A stretch of DNA of 64,000 nt, taken from positions 10,763 to 74,762 of the forward strand of contig URVC01000016.1 in NCBI GenBank assembly GCA_900551245.1, in the 5' to 3' direction. Made by a program: the position numbers and the translations under genes. The notes under the pieces are model-generated. The model searched no databases, was not told where the DNA came from, and saw only the letters and a list, made by a program, of their open reading frames with translations. Positions 8,450 to 18,295 of the stretch are shown piece by piece. Numbering within the stretch: the first letter of the stretch is position 1; the number at the start of each line of letters is the position of its first letter. Source of the stretch: an uncultured bacterium. Its GTDB lineage: Bacteria > Verrucomicrobiota > Lentisphaeria > Victivallales > Victivallaceae.

Positions 8450-10777
8450 ATGAAAGGAACGATCTTCTGTGCAGCTATGGCGGCCGCGGCTTCGTTGCAG
8501 GCCGCACAGCCGGTGGTGTTCAACTTTGAGCAGGGATTAGGAAACGAACGATACGACCGGCGCTATGCGGCGATTGAAACGGCACAGCCGATTTCCGGTA
8601 CCCGCTCCCTGCGGGTCGACACCCGTCCGAGCAAATCGGAGTGGAACGGAGTGTGGAGCCTGCCGAAGGGCGTTCTTCAGCCCAACCGCAGCTATAAAAT
8701 CATGTTGAAAGCAAAGGTGCTGGAGAAGGGGGGCGACCGGGCGTCGCTGCTCTTTCTCATCCGCCCGCTGTCGGCCAACCACGAGCTGACCGACGCCGGC
8801 ATGTTCACGCCGCTGACGGTTGGCAAAGTGGAGGAGATCACCTTCCGCCTCAACGTCCCGGCGTGGCCGGACGATTACTCTCTGCAGGTGCACTCCCATT
8901 TCGGCGTGCTCGCCCTGGTCGATGAGATCACGGTGACGCCGATCGAATTGAAGGAGGTCTCCGTGCCGCGTCAGGCGAAGGCGGTGCCGCTGCCGGAGAA
9001 TCTCCCGACCGGTTCCGAGGAGTTCACGGTGGAGCGGCCGAAGAAACAGAATCAGAAGGTGTTTCAGGCAAAAGAGTTCGGCATCTCCACCGCGTCGCAG
9101 GACAACACCGCCGCTTTGCAGCGGGCGATCGATACGCTCCGCCGTCAATCTCCCGCCCGTCTGGTGCTGGAGAAGGGCGTCTACTGGTTCCGCGGCGACA
9201 AATCCATCATCATCAATGCGATGAAGGATTTCGAGCTGGACGGAAACGGCGCGGAGCTCCGTTTCCACCGCACCGGCGGTGACCGGCAGCTGATCGCCGT
9301 TTCGAACTCCACGAGGACCGCGTTGAAGAACTTCACCATCGACTGGGACTGGGAGAACGATCCTCTGGCCAGCGTCGTCAAGGTGGAAGAGGTCGCCCCG
9401 GACCGCCGGAGCATCCGGCTGCGCTTTGTCGATTACGAGAAGTTTCCGCATCAGCAGCCGCGCCTGGTCGACCTGAGCCGGCTCAATCCGGCGACCCGGC
9501 AGTCCGACCCGGTCCGGCCGGTGCGGATTGTGTTGGAGATGAACAAGGGGCAGAACCGGCCGCAGTGCCGGATGATCGAACCGAATCTGGTGGAATACAC
9601 CCACCGCCCCGGCACGTTCAAGAGCGCCATACCGGGGGAGATCTTTCTGCAACGTCATTACGGATATGATTTCGGCGCATTCTTCCTGCGCAACAACCAG
9701 CATCTGACGCTGGAAAACGTCCACGTGGCATCCGCCCCCGGCATGGGGGTGATTTCGACCGGCCGCCAGCATCACTGGCAGATTCTGAACTCCCGGATTG
9801 CGCCGCCCGCCGGTTCGAAACGCCCCTGCAGCACCACTGCCGACGCGATGCATACGATCAGCTCCTCCGGATTTTTCCGGCTGGAGAACTGCGAACTTGC
9901 CTGGAGCTGTGATGACACGATGAACTTCCACGATCTGAATGGCTACGCGGTGAAACTGGGGGAAAACCGGATTCTGACCACCAATCTGAACAGCCACCCC
10001 GGGGATTATTTCCGCGTGGGCGACCCGATCGAACTGTGGAACGATGATTTCGCGCCGACCGGATTCACCGGCAAAATCACCGCGATCAAATTCCGCAACC
10101 GCCGCGAAGGCGAGATCTCCTTCGACAAACCGCTTCCGGAACCGGCGGGCGCCGGATTCGTGCTGATCAACCGCGCCTATGGTTCGAAGAATCTCATCTT
10201 CCGCAACAACCACATCCACCACTTCCCGCGCGGTCTGCTGCTGATGGCGGAGAATGTGACGATCGAAACCAACCGCTTCGAAGAGGGGAACGCCTCCGGA
10301 ATCAAGCTGGAGACCGGCTACACCTTCGACGCCTGGAGCGAGGGGTACGGGGTTCGCAACGTGGTGATCCGCAACAACCGTTTCTCCCGGGTGAACCAGC
10401 GCGGGCGCTATGTGAGCGAAAACCGTCCGGACATCTACATCAACAGCTATCAGCGCAGCGACCCCTCGCTGCTGAAGACCGAACACCCGGTTCTGCGCGA
10501 CATCTGGATCACCGGCAACGAGTTCCGGGAGTCGACCGGCGCGCCGGTGTTCGTCAGCACCGCCGACAACGTGACGATCAGCGGCAACCGGTTCATCAAC
10601 CGCGAAGCCGTGCCGGTGAAGGAGGCGAAGCGCGGCCTGATCGGAGCCGGAAGCTCCGGCACGGTCCGGGTGCTGAACAACGTCTGGGAGTCGTCGACCC
10701 CCGGCGTGAAAAGCGGTGTCCTTTACGATCCGGATTCGGTGAAGAAGATGGAAATCGGCGGCAATACCGCCCGGTGA
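8450..10777 (+). CDS. Secreted GH110-like parallel beta-helix enzyme (alpha-galactosidase family candidate)
   Basis: 775 residues starting at the ATG at 8450 (signal peptide MKGTIFCAAMAAAASLQA); a GTG at 8426 in frame is unlikely because AGGAAGAG lies just before 8450. Residues about 20-170 form a jelly-roll, then a right-handed beta-helix from about 210 (TASQDNTAALQRAIDTLRR). The segment SAPGMGVISTG, then TTADAMHTISSSGFFRLENCELAWSCDDTMNFHDLNG, matches the GH110 alpha-1,3-galactosidase pattern, in which the paired Asp (here CDD) is catalytic. The substrate would be terminal alpha-galactose, for example on host or algal glycans; that is inference. It closes the regulator-pseudopilin-enzyme transcript and is followed by a strong terminator. 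A beta-helix lyase is the alternative. Confidence 0.68.
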   Translation: MKGTIFCAAMAAAASLQAAQPVVFNFEQGLGNERYDRRYAAIETAQPISGTRSLRVDTRPSKSEWNGVWSLPKGVLQPNRSYKIMLKAKVLEKGGDRASLLFLIRPLSANHELTDAGMFTPLTVGKVEEITFRLNVPAWPDDYSLQVHSHFGVLALVDEITVTPIELKEVSVPRQAKAVPLPENLPTGSEEFTVERPKKQNQKVFQAKEFGISTASQDNTAALQRAIDTLRRQSPARLVLEKGVYWFRGDKSIIINAMKDFELDGNGAELRFHRTGGDRQLIAVSNSTRTALKNFTIDWDWENDPLASVVKVEEVAPDRRSIRLRFVDYEKFPHQQPRLVDLSRLNPATRQSDPVRPVRIVLEMNKGQNRPQCRMIEPNLVEYTHRPGTFKSAIPGEIFLQRHYGYDFGAFFLRNNQHLTLENVHVASAPGMGVISTGRQHHWQILNSRIAPPAGSKRPCSTTADAMHTISSSGFFRLENCELAWSCDDTMNFHDLNGYAVKLGENRILTTNLNSHPGDYFRVGDPIELWNDDFAPTGFTGKITAIKFRNRREGEISFDKPLPEPAGAGFVLINRAYGSKNLIFRNNHIHHFPRGLLLMAENVTIETNRFEEGNASGIKLETGYTFDAWSEGYGVRNVVIRNNRFSRVNQRGRYVSENRPDIYINSYQRSDPSLLKTEHPVLRDIWITGNEFRESTGAPVFVSTADNVTISGNRFINREAVPVKEAKRGLIGAGSSGTVRVLNNVWESSTPGVKSGVLYDPDSVKKMEIGGNTAR

Positions 10778-10785
10778 GACAAAGA

Positions 10786-10815
10786 ATTTCCCCCCGCTCT
10801 CCGGGGGGATTTTTC
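10786..10815 (+). terminator. Rho-independent terminator after the GH110-like gene
   Basis: CCCCCC (10790-10795) pairs with GGGGGG (10803-10808) across a 7-base loop, followed by ATTTTT. It starts about 10 bases after the stop codon. Confidence 0.8.
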
Positions 10816-10835
10816 TATGGTAAGGAAATATGAGA

Positions 10836-12014
10836 ATGAATGGAAGATGGTTGATTCCGGTGGTGGCCGGAATGGTGGCGGTGTTGCCCGCCGCGGAGTA
10901 TTATGTGGATTTCAATCGGGGCAGTGATTCCGCCGCCGGAAGCGTCAACGCGCCGCTGCGCAGTTTCATTGCCGCCGCGCGAAAGGTGAAGCCGGGCGAT
11001 ACCATCCGGCTGGTGCCCTCGGATCGGCCGATTCCGACCATGCTGACTCTGTACGGCATCAAGGGGACCGCCGAGCAGCCGATCGTGGTGGATGGCTCCT
11101 TCAATACTCTTACCGGCGCCGCCCGGATCACGTCGAAGGAGGCCCGGCAGGTTTCACCCGGCTTGTACCGGATGAACATCAAGGATCCGGGCGAATCGAT
11201 GGTGTGGCGCTTCTTCCTGCTCTTCGACGGGAAACAGCAGCGGATGGAACAGCATTCCAAACGCAAATGCGGCAAACTGAAGAAACCGGAGGAGCTGAAA
11301 CCGTTTGAGTGGACACTGGTGAACCGTACCGATCTTTATTTCCGCCTGCCGGAGGGGAAGACGCCGGAAACGGTCCGGGTGGAGATACCCCGCCTCGCCA
11401 ACGGCGTCGGCATGTACGGCGGTTCGGAATATGTCGTGGTAAAGAATCTGATTGCAAAACATTTCTGGAACGACGGCTACAATATTCACAACGCTTCGAA
11501 GAATATCACCTTTGAAAACATCGCCGCCATCGGTTGCGGCGACGACAGCGTGAGCGCGCACGACGGCTGCGTCATCACGGTGAAAAATCTGGTCGCGATC
11601 GGCAACGGTACCGGCATCTGCCACGCCGGAACGGCGGAGGCGGACCACGAGAACCTCTACATCGCCAGGTCCGACAGCCGTGACTTCTTCGTGCTGAACC
11701 GTCGCAACAGCTTCCGCAACGTCGCGGTGGAGGCGGCGGCGCCGATCTACAGCGACGTCGGCGACAAAGGCGACGCGGTGCTGGAGAATCTCTGGTTCTA
11801 TTCGAAGAAGCCCGGCGCCTGCTTCCGGACCATCCGGGGTGGAGCGATTACGGCGAAAAACGTCAAGCTCTACAACTACACCCAGCCGGGCAACACGCCG
11901 GGCATCGAGGTGGTGACCGATCCGGCACCGGTTCAGGCGGCAATCGCGAAGAAGAAGGCGGAACTCTTCGCCCTCTTCGGAGGAAAGCTCGAGAAGGCGC
12001 TGGCGGAGAAGTAG
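10836..12014 (+). CDS. Secreted right-handed beta-helix protein (pectate-lyase-like fold)
   Basis: 392 residues with a signal peptide (NGRWLIPVVAGMVAVLPAAE). After it comes YYVDFNRGSDSAAGSVNAPLRSF, the usual opening of beta-helix carbohydrate-active proteins (GSD..GS...P..S). Helix rungs are visible as NLIAKHFWNDGYNIHNASKNITFENIAAIGCGDDSVSAHDG, with an acidic GDD that could be catalytic. The ATG at 10836 was preferred over that at 10830 because TAAGGA (10821-10826) is then 9 bases away. It has its own ribosome site after the terminator and may be read from a separate promoter that I could not define. It converges on the GH113-like gene with a 2-base gap. Lyase versus hydrolase cannot be settled by eye. 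Confidence 0.7.
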   Translation: MNGRWLIPVVAGMVAVLPAAEYYVDFNRGSDSAAGSVNAPLRSFIAAARKVKPGDTIRLVPSDRPIPTMLTLYGIKGTAEQPIVVDGSFNTLTGAARITSKEARQVSPGLYRMNIKDPGESMVWRFFLLFDGKQQRMEQHSKRKCGKLKKPEELKPFEWTLVNRTDLYFRLPEGKTPETVRVEIPRLANGVGMYGGSEYVVVKNLIAKHFWNDGYNIHNASKNITFENIAAIGCGDDSVSAHDGCVITVKNLVAIGNGTGICHAGTAEADHENLYIARSDSRDFFVLNRRNSFRNVAVEAAAPIYSDVGDKGDAVLENLWFYSKKPGACFRTIRGGAITAKNVKLYNYTQPGNTPGIEVVTDPAPVQAAIAKKKAELFALFGGKLEKALAEK

Positions 12015-12016
12015 TT

Positions 12017-13024
12017 TTACTCCCGGCGGCGGGCGGTGTTTCCGGGCCGCCGGAAGCATTGTTTCATCACTTCGGCGGCGGGTTTCCCATCCAGAATGAA
12101 CCCCTTGTCGCCGGCGGGGGCGTCGCAAAATTGTGTTCGGGGATTCTGCTCGTCCCATTTCCACCAGTACAGACCGCGGAAATACTCCTCGGCGTGAAAG
12201 AGATTCCAGACCGCCTGCAGGTAGTTCGCCTGTTCCATCGGAGAGTAACGGCCGTCGCCGCTCCAACCAGAGGGGGCCGTTGCACCTCCGGTGCTTGAGG
12301 TGCAGCCGCACTCACCGAACATGATCGGTTTGCCGTAGAGCTTTGCCATCCGGCGGTAGAGGTCACGGACCGGGAGGAGTTGCGTCTCCATCTCCTCCAC
12401 CGAACTTCCGGGGGCATCCGCCGCACGGTGATAGAAACTTGTCTGCAGAAAGTCGAGATCATAAAACCAGTGGTCCGGCCGGGAAAATTCCTGCTCGAAA
12501 TTCAAAAGATGAGTGTGGCAGCTCGTGATCGGTCCGGGGAAACACTCTCTGGCGACGGCGATGACCTCTTTCCTCTGGCTGTTTTGCCCGACGGTGCGGT
12601 CGAGTTCACTGTCGAGGCCGTACAGTTCACAGCCGGTCTCACGGGCGAGCGTGGCGAAGAGACGGGTCCGGGCGCGAAAACTGGCGAACCAGCGTTTCCA
12701 GCAGTCGGAGATTTTTCCGGGGATCCGCTCGCGGTCATCGGGGAACCAGACCTGCAGCCTGCCGTTTCCGTCATGGGTTTCGAGCATGGGGCGCAGCATG
12801 ACCTTCAGCCCCTCGGCGTGGATGAAATCGATCATCCGGGCCAGCTCCAGTTCGCCCGGACTTTCCGCGAGATCCAGAAATTCCCGGGTGGAACCGCACG
12901 CTTCCCGGAAGACCGTGGCGATCAATGCGACATACTCGACATTGAGCTGTTTCATCTTCCGGATCTGTTCCTTTGCCCACGGCGACGAATAGACGCCCCG
13001 GCGGGCGTAAAACCCGAATGTCAT
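12017..13024 (-). CDS. Cytoplasmic GH113-like glycoside hydrolase (beta-mannanase family candidate)
   Basis: 335 residues, no signal peptide. The TIM-barrel pattern fits GH113: IRKMKQLNVEYVALI at strand 1, GLKVMLRPMLETHDG, then FATLARETGCELYGLDSELD with E140 as likely acid/base, and GKPIMFGECGCTS with E238 as likely nucleophile, then GLYWWKWDEQNP at strand 8. Known GH113 enzymes act on beta-1,4-mannans or manno-oligosaccharides, so this may trim imported oligosaccharides. A GGGGGG run abuts the ATG and no in-frame start lies upstream before a stop. It converges with the beta-helix gene and is 162 bases downstream of cassette B on the same strand, so it may be read through from there. Confidence 0.72.
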   Translation of the reverse strand: MTFGFYARRGVYSSPWAKEQIRKMKQLNVEYVALIATVFREACGSTREFLDLAESPGELELARMIDFIHAEGLKVMLRPMLETHDGNGRLQVWFPDDRERIPGKISDCWKRWFASFRARTRLFATLARETGCELYGLDSELDRTVGQNSQRKEVIAVARECFPGPITSCHTHLLNFEQEFSRPDHWFYDLDFLQTSFYHRAADAPGSSVEEMETQLLPVRDLYRRMAKLYGKPIMFGECGCTSSTGGATAPSGWSGDGRYSPMEQANYLQAVWNLFHAEEYFRGLYWWKWDEQNPRTQFCDAPAGDKGFILDGKPAAEVMKQCFRRPGNTARRRE

Positions 13025-13186
13025 CCCCCCGTTGAAACGGTACTTCCATTTTCATTCTCCCGCAGATGGCATTTTGCTGTTTTCGTGGCGGCAATCTATC
13101 TCCCGGACGGGAAAAATCCATTCCCCGGCATAAGTTCAAATCGTTTTTTCAAATGTTTGCGATTAGCCTGCTGCTGCCCCGCATTT

Positions 13187-16100
13187 TCATGATTTCTCAA
13201 CAAGTTCAAAAAAGATTGCCGGCTCCTTTAATTTTCCGGTATCAATGGTGAAAGACAACCGTCCGTTCTGAACTCGGATGGGAATTTCCTCCATTCGCTT
13301 TCCAGAACAATTGAGTGCATAAAGTGTGGGCGTCGCAAGCCGGCTTTTCAGTTCCATGGAAAACGTTCCGCATCGCAGAAGTACGGGGAGTTTTCCGTTT
13401 GCCTGCAACTCAACTCTCTTTTGAGACGCAAACTTCATTCCGGAATTCAAAGCATCAGTCAAAATGACCAGAAGAACTCGTCCGGAATTCGATAGCGCCG
13501 CTGTTTTTTCCAGAGAAATCGCCGCGATTCCGGCGGGAATGCTGGCAGAGCGAATGGTCAGAGCATCAAGTTCAAATAATTTATCTTTCTGCTTGACGAC
13601 CTGCATCTCCAGGCGGGGGGTAATGACGCGCATCTCCTGATTGACAACATCGACCAGCACCTCTTCTGTCGCGGAGTGATAAATTCCATGAGCAGGATCA
13701 GTACGATTGGCAGCGGAAAGCAGTTTTTTTTGTCGCAATATACGGACCAGTTCCTCTGTAGAAAGCGCGGTTTCCGGTTTCCGCAACTTCTTTCCGATGA
13801 CGCGAAGCGCGCCGGTGTGGGGAGAAATTGCAAGAGCGGGAAACTCTTTCCCGATGGCGTTGGAATGCTCATAAAGGATTCCGAGACGCGCAAGCCATCC
13901 CAGACTGCCCAGACGGAAATTGACCTCTCCAAGCCCCTCTCTTCGAATATCTTCGTCTGTCACGTAAAACGCGATGGAATTCGGATTGGGAGCGACATCT
14001 TCACGCAGGTAAATAAAATAGGTAAGCAGATTGTTACCGCGCCAGATCGGATCGTCCGCTGCCCGAAATGGTCGCATTGGCCTCTGGGTCAGTGCAACTC
14101 CATCGGAATGCATGATGAAGGCACTGTAATTCTGAAGCGCCGCAACTGTAGCTCCACGAATGGTTCCTTCATGTCGGAAACCGTTCCACATGACATGATT
14201 ATATTCTGTGACAAAAAACGGTTTCCCGAAAAAGGCGCACCGTTCGGCCATTCCGGGATGTCCCGTAAGAGAACTACCCTGTTCGATCAGAGTCGACTTT
14301 CCGGAATAAACCGGATGAAAGTTATACGGATGAGATGCGATTATGGACAATTTTTCCATCGCCGGTATCCGATTGAGCGTGAAGGAATTATCGAATGTGT
14401 TCACCAGTCCGTAATATCCACATTCCCGAACCGTATTCAGATAGAAATCTACCAGTTCCGACTCCTTTTCCCCGATGAAGAGAGACATTGCGATCCCGAG
14501 CGGATCTGTTGTAGAATATGCCAGCTTTTTTTGCAGTTTAGGAAACTGTTTAGATGTGCCGGTACGCTTCTGCATCCAACGTTGCCATTCGCCGTCCAGC
14601 GCTTCGCAGTGCTGCGGTGTCCAAGAGAAGAACTGTTCGTTAAAAAAAACTACAGCTGCAACTGCTGGATCGTCCTTCAGAGTAGTTCCCGTATATGGAT
14701 TGTGCATGGTCAGGAGCCGTGTCACTCCCGCTTTCCAGTTCGCTCGTAACACCGGATCATAATACATGGCGTTCTTGAAATAACTTCCTGCAATCCGGGG
14801 AGCTTTCCGGGGATCTTTGGCATAGGGGTATCCGGAAGTCCAGCCGGCCGGTGACGAGGCCAGATCAACAATGGAATAGACCCCGCGTTCCTTCAGCAAA
14901 TGAAAGAGATAGAAGAACATGTCGGTCATCTGCGGATCAAAGAAAATCTCTTCCGGTTTCGTAGGAATTGGAAGAATATCGTGCTTTTTCCCCATCATCA
15001 GAGAATAATCCAGAAAATGCCAGCGAATTGCATTGAAGCCATTTGCAGCGACCTGATCGGCGAATTCCTGCAATTTTCTCTTCCACTCCTGTTTCGGGAG
15101 TTTATTGAGATATTCCGGATAAGAAAACAGCCCGTGTGGAACAAAATTGAAGCCGTTCAGGCGGACTCGGCGACCAGGAGTCTCGGCGAATGCGAGAGTC
15201 CCGTCAGGACGGGCGGTAATTCTGCCGAAAGTTCCGGCCGAAGAAGCTGTTTCACTCAAATCAAGTGCCGAATTGCGAAGAATCGCAGGCGCCAAAGAAA
15301 TCGGGCGCCATTCGCGATTTGCCATAATCGTCAACGGGGTGGAAGTTGTGCCGCTCATTTTCTGATCGGCTATGGTAACTCCGATCACAATCCAGCTGCA
15401 AGTGCCGGAAGTCTGTAGGCGAATCCGCGATGTCCCGACCGGAATTTCAAATTTTGAAAGATAGGCTCCAATTCGTCTGCCGTTAACCGTTTGCTCACAG
15501 ACGACTTTCCCGTTAGAGACGTCAAGGGGCCCCCACCAGTTCCCCACCTCCTCTCCGATGGAAATCGGGCGGGAAACCGTCGCTACGTCGCCCTCGAAAA
15601 TCAATGATCCCGCAAGTGTTTTCCCTTTCGAAACCCACGCGACGGTATGAAGCAGATAAAGATAGCGTCGTTTTTCCTGAGGAAGCACAAGACAGGCTTC
15701 CCGCAAATCGGTTTTTACTTTATTGCAGTGAAATGAAAGGATGGAACGTCCACCATTCCTTTCCGGATCCAGGATCCGGAAAGGAATTCCCCGGAACGTC
15801 TGCTGCCCGAGCGGGAAATCGGCAAAACAGTTGTTCGGGCCCTGATCGGTCCAGCCCCCCCGGCCATCATTTTCCACTGGATCAAAAAAACCGAAATTTG
15901 CCAGCTTCGAAAGATCCAGGGGTAAAGGTTCCGTCATTTCCGAACATTCAAAATCCCGGATTTCAAGCTGAGAGCCTTTGGGATTCGCACCGAAGAAAAA
16001 ATGAAAAACGCATTCTCCGGAGGCAAACGATTTTGTCGCCCGGAGCTGGTATTCATATATTTTCTCCGTGGAGGTGATTGAATAGAACTGGACCGTTTCC

Positions 16101-16423
16101 GTTTTCAGGCCGACATAGGCATAAGGACGATGGCGCTGCTTCATCGCCGTTCCAAGAGTCATCGGCTGATTTCCGCGAGCTTTAAAACGAACTTGATACA
16201 ATTTCCCTTTCCGGATTGCATCTCCAAGAGGGAAAACAGCACACGCGTCGGACGCTTTCTTTTCTTTTCCCTGTGAGATCAGCGAGAAGCGCATTCCGTT
16301 GTCAAATTTCATTATTGTTCCGCGAGCGCCGTTTAGATAGAGGCCTCTCGCTTCGTCTCCCATGACACTTCCCGACAGCATCCATAGAAGCAACAGTGAT
16401 AACTGACAAATTCTTTTACTCAT
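13187..16423 (-). CDS. Large secreted clan-A glycoside hydrolase of cassette B
   Basis: 1078 residues with a signal peptide (KRICQLSLLLLWMLSGSVMG). Two N-terminal beta-sandwich regions (about 30-165 and 170-355) precede a TIM barrel beginning at GRRVRLNGFNFVPHGLF. The likely acid/base is E596 in AVVFFNEQF and the nucleophile E740 in PFFVTEYNH. A beta-rich C-terminal domain follows. The family is not recognised beyond clan A (GH5/GH39-type order of residues). The ATG at 16421-16423 is chosen over a TTG two codons upstream. Base and codon use is clearly more AT-rich than the flanking genes (29 G/C in the 60 bases at 13561-13620, 40 in the 60 at 12601-12660). It is last in the regulator-pseudopilin-enzyme order, 35 bases after the pseudopilin stop. 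Confidence 0.75.
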   Translation of the reverse strand: MSKRICQLSLLLLWMLSGSVMGDEARGLYLNGARGTIMKFDNGMRFSLISQGKEKKASDACAVFPLGDAIRKGKLYQVRFKARGNQPMTLGTAMKQRHRPYAYVGLKTETVQFYSITSTEKIYEYQLRATKSFASGECVFHFFFGANPKGSQLEIRDFECSEMTEPLPLDLSKLANFGFFDPVENDGRGGWTDQGPNNCFADFPLGQQTFRGIPFRILDPERNGGRSILSFHCNKVKTDLREACLVLPQEKRRYLYLLHTVAWVSKGKTLAGSLIFEGDVATVSRPISIGEEVGNWWGPLDVSNGKVVCEQTVNGRRIGAYLSKFEIPVGTSRIRLQTSGTCSWIVIGVTIADQKMSGTTSTPLTIMANREWRPISLAPAILRNSALDLSETASSAGTFGRITARPDGTLAFAETPGRRVRLNGFNFVPHGLFSYPEYLNKLPKQEWKRKLQEFADQVAANGFNAIRWHFLDYSLMMGKKHDILPIPTKPEEIFFDPQMTDMFFYLFHLLKERGVYSIVDLASSPAGWTSGYPYAKDPRKAPRIAGSYFKNAMYYDPVLRANWKAGVTRLLTMHNPYTGTTLKDDPAVAAVVFFNEQFFSWTPQHCEALDGEWQRWMQKRTGTSKQFPKLQKKLAYSTTDPLGIAMSLFIGEKESELVDFYLNTVRECGYYGLVNTFDNSFTLNRIPAMEKLSIIASHPYNFHPVYSGKSTLIEQGSSLTGHPGMAERCAFFGKPFFVTEYNHVMWNGFRHEGTIRGATVAALQNYSAFIMHSDGVALTQRPMRPFRAADDPIWRGNNLLTYFIYLREDVAPNPNSIAFYVTDEDIRREGLGEVNFRLGSLGWLARLGILYEHSNAIGKEFPALAISPHTGALRVIGKKLRKPETALSTEELVRILRQKKLLSAANRTDPAHGIYHSATEEVLVDVVNQEMRVITPRLEMQVVKQKDKLFELDALTIRSASIPAGIAAISLEKTAALSNSGRVLLVILTDALNSGMKFASQKRVELQANGKLPVLLRCGTFSMELKSRLATPTLYALNCSGKRMEEIPIRVQNGRLSFTIDTGKLKEPAIFFELVEKS

Positions 16424-16458
16424 GAACAACTCTCTCTTTCCTTTTAATTTTCATGATT

Positions 16459-17217
16459 TCATGGCTCAAAAATGAATTCCGGTAAGGCCGCCTTGACATA
16501 GAACTTTCCTGCACCAGCTTCGGAGGCAATTCTCATCTGATGAAAATCGCTGATTTTCAAATTAGCCGCATGTCCATCGAAAAATGCTACATTACAACCG
16601 TTCAGATGTGCATTCACCCACGGCAGACCTGCTCCTGAGGACTGAAAATTCAGCATGAAATAGCCGCCGCCCCAGTTTCGATAGTTGCAGGCCATGATCG
16701 GTAATTTTGATGCCGTCTTTACGGATTTGAAACTAATTTCTCTTTTCCAGCTTGTTCCACTCCAGGTGGCCAGCATTGCACCTCCAGCCAGAGTGTTGAA
16801 TATCTTGACGGCATATGTATTGCGGGGTGCGATAAAACCGTAAGTTCGATTATAATAAAATTTTGCTTGTTTATCATCCAGTACAGCCGAAGATGTATCA
16901 TTTTTCGGCATGAACGGGATGGAGGGGCAGACAATGACTCTGGACGTCAGAAGTTTCTGCTTACACAGCAGCCCCAGAGGAGTTCTATCCATGGAGTAAC
17001 CCGTTTCATTTTCATTTTCCGCGTACATAATATCATTACTGGAAGCCAGATACTGGGTTGTTGCAAGCATGCACTGCTTCTGATTTGACAGGCAGGAAAT
17101 AGAACGTCCTCGCGCCCGTGCCCGGTTGAGGGAGGGCAGCAGTAAACTCGCCAGAATCGCAATGATCGCAATTACGATCAAGAGCTCTATCAACGTAAAT
17201 CGAATTCTCCTTTTCAT
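16459..17217 (-). CDS. Pseudopilin-like protein of cassette B (H-x9-DG)
   Basis: 252 residues from the ATG at 17215-17217, preceded by GGAGG 10 bases upstream. The leader MKRRIR is followed by FTLIELLIVIAIIAILASLLLPSLNRARARG, then SISCLSNQKQ. The C-terminal signature is HLNGCNVAFFDGHA, exactly H-x9-DG. The product should be an inner-membrane-anchored pseudopilin with a soluble head. It sits 16 bases after the regulator stop and 35 bases before the secreted clan-A enzyme, and shares their AT-richer composition. Confidence 0.87.
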   Translation of the reverse strand: MKRRIRFTLIELLIVIAIIAILASLLLPSLNRARARGRSISCLSNQKQCMLATTQYLASSNDIMYAENENETGYSMDRTPLGLLCKQKLLTSRVIVCPSIPFMPKNDTSSAVLDDKQAKFYYNRTYGFIAPRNTYAVKIFNTLAGGAMLATWSGTSWKREISFKSVKTASKLPIMACNYRNWGGGYFMLNFQSSGAGLPWVNAHLNGCNVAFFDGHAANLKISDFHQMRIASEAGAGKFYVKAALPEFIFEP

Positions 17218-17233
17218 CTCTGCATCGCCTCCT

Positions 17234-18295
17234 TTAGTTTTTCTCAGAGAACACCTGCGTTCCATTTTTATAGAACGTGAAGTACAGTCCGATCGTCTGA
17301 TTTTTTACCGGAACATCCTGCGAGTCCGTCTGAAGCAGAAGATCGTCGATCATATCCGGCACAACTTTCCCCCAATCGAAATTGATGGCATACCCGGTAT
17401 ATTTCATCTCATCGTAAATGGTGAATTCCGAGTTGATGACCCGGCACTCCTGCTCAAGGTCGAGATACCGGTCGAGGATCTCATAGGAGGGCAGAATGGC
17501 GTGGTTGCCGATGACGCCATCGAAACGGCGGCCGGCCTGAAGCATCTCTTCCAGCTGCTCCGCCAGCATCTCGGGAGTGTCTTTCAGAATCAGAACCCGC
17601 TCTTCCGGAACCGCGTGGAGGGCGCACTGCTCCTTTACCGCAGCTCTGATCGCCTCGTCAATGGTAAATGCCGGAGATACCAGAATGACGATCTCTCGTC
17701 TCTTCTCCCGAAACAAGCGATCCAGCCCCATCGCGTAATATTCCTGATAATTGTAACTGCAGGAGGAAACTCCCGGCAGCCTGCCGAACAGCGAGATCAC
17801 GGGAACCCCCCGTTCCTTCATCCGGCAGAGCTCTGTTTTCAGTTCAGGGAGACGGATATTGAGCGCCACCAGGCCCGCCAGATGATTTTCTTGAATCATC
17901 GATTCCAGATCCGCAGGGGAATTCAGGTAGAGATGCTGGCAGCAATAGGTCAGATTCCGGCGGGTCAGCTCCCGGGCCGCGATGGAGTAAAGACAGACGG
18001 TGTAATAGATGTCGATGGCGATTTTGCCATCTCCCTCCAGAAAACCAAACAGCCTGGTGTTTTTCAGATTGCAGTTTGCCGGGCAGGTGATGGAGCCTCC
18101 TCCCCGCAACGGCTGGAGATAGCCGTCTTCGGTCAATGCCTGAATGGCGCGTAGAGCCGTCGGATGGGTGACGCCGAACATTTCTCCCAGTTTCCGGGAA
18201 GAGGGAATGCGCTGCGGCATATCTCCTCCGGTCGCAATCAGATTCAGTACATACCGTCTGATTTTCATGAATTCAACGGCGTTTTTCTTGCCCAT
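17234..18295 (-). CDS. GntR winged-helix / LacI-fold transcriptional regulator of cassette B
   Basis: 353 residues. The winged helix at about 25-75 reads IPSSRKLGEMFGVTHPTALRAIQALTEDGYLQPLRGGGSITC. The effector domain (about 85-340) has LVALNIRLPELKTELCRMKERGVPVISLFGRLPGV and DGVIGNHAILPSYEILDRY, in the manner of sugar-binding LacI-fold domains. It heads the minus-strand cassette, with a promoter at 18340-18369. Its composition is GC-richer than the two genes it precedes. Confidence 0.82.
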   Translation of the reverse strand: MGKKNAVEFMKIRRYVLNLIATGGDMPQRIPSSRKLGEMFGVTHPTALRAIQALTEDGYLQPLRGGGSITCPANCNLKNTRLFGFLEGDGKIAIDIYYTVCLYSIAARELTRRNLTYCCQHLYLNSPADLESMIQENHLAGLVALNIRLPELKTELCRMKERGVPVISLFGRLPGVSSCSYNYQEYYAMGLDRLFREKRREIVILVSPAFTIDEAIRAAVKEQCALHAVPEERVLILKDTPEMLAEQLEEMLQAGRRFDGVIGNHAILPSYEILDRYLDLEQECRVINSEFTIYDEMKYTGYAINFDWGKVVPDMIDDLLLQTDSQDVPVKNQTIGLYFTFYKNGTQVFSEKN

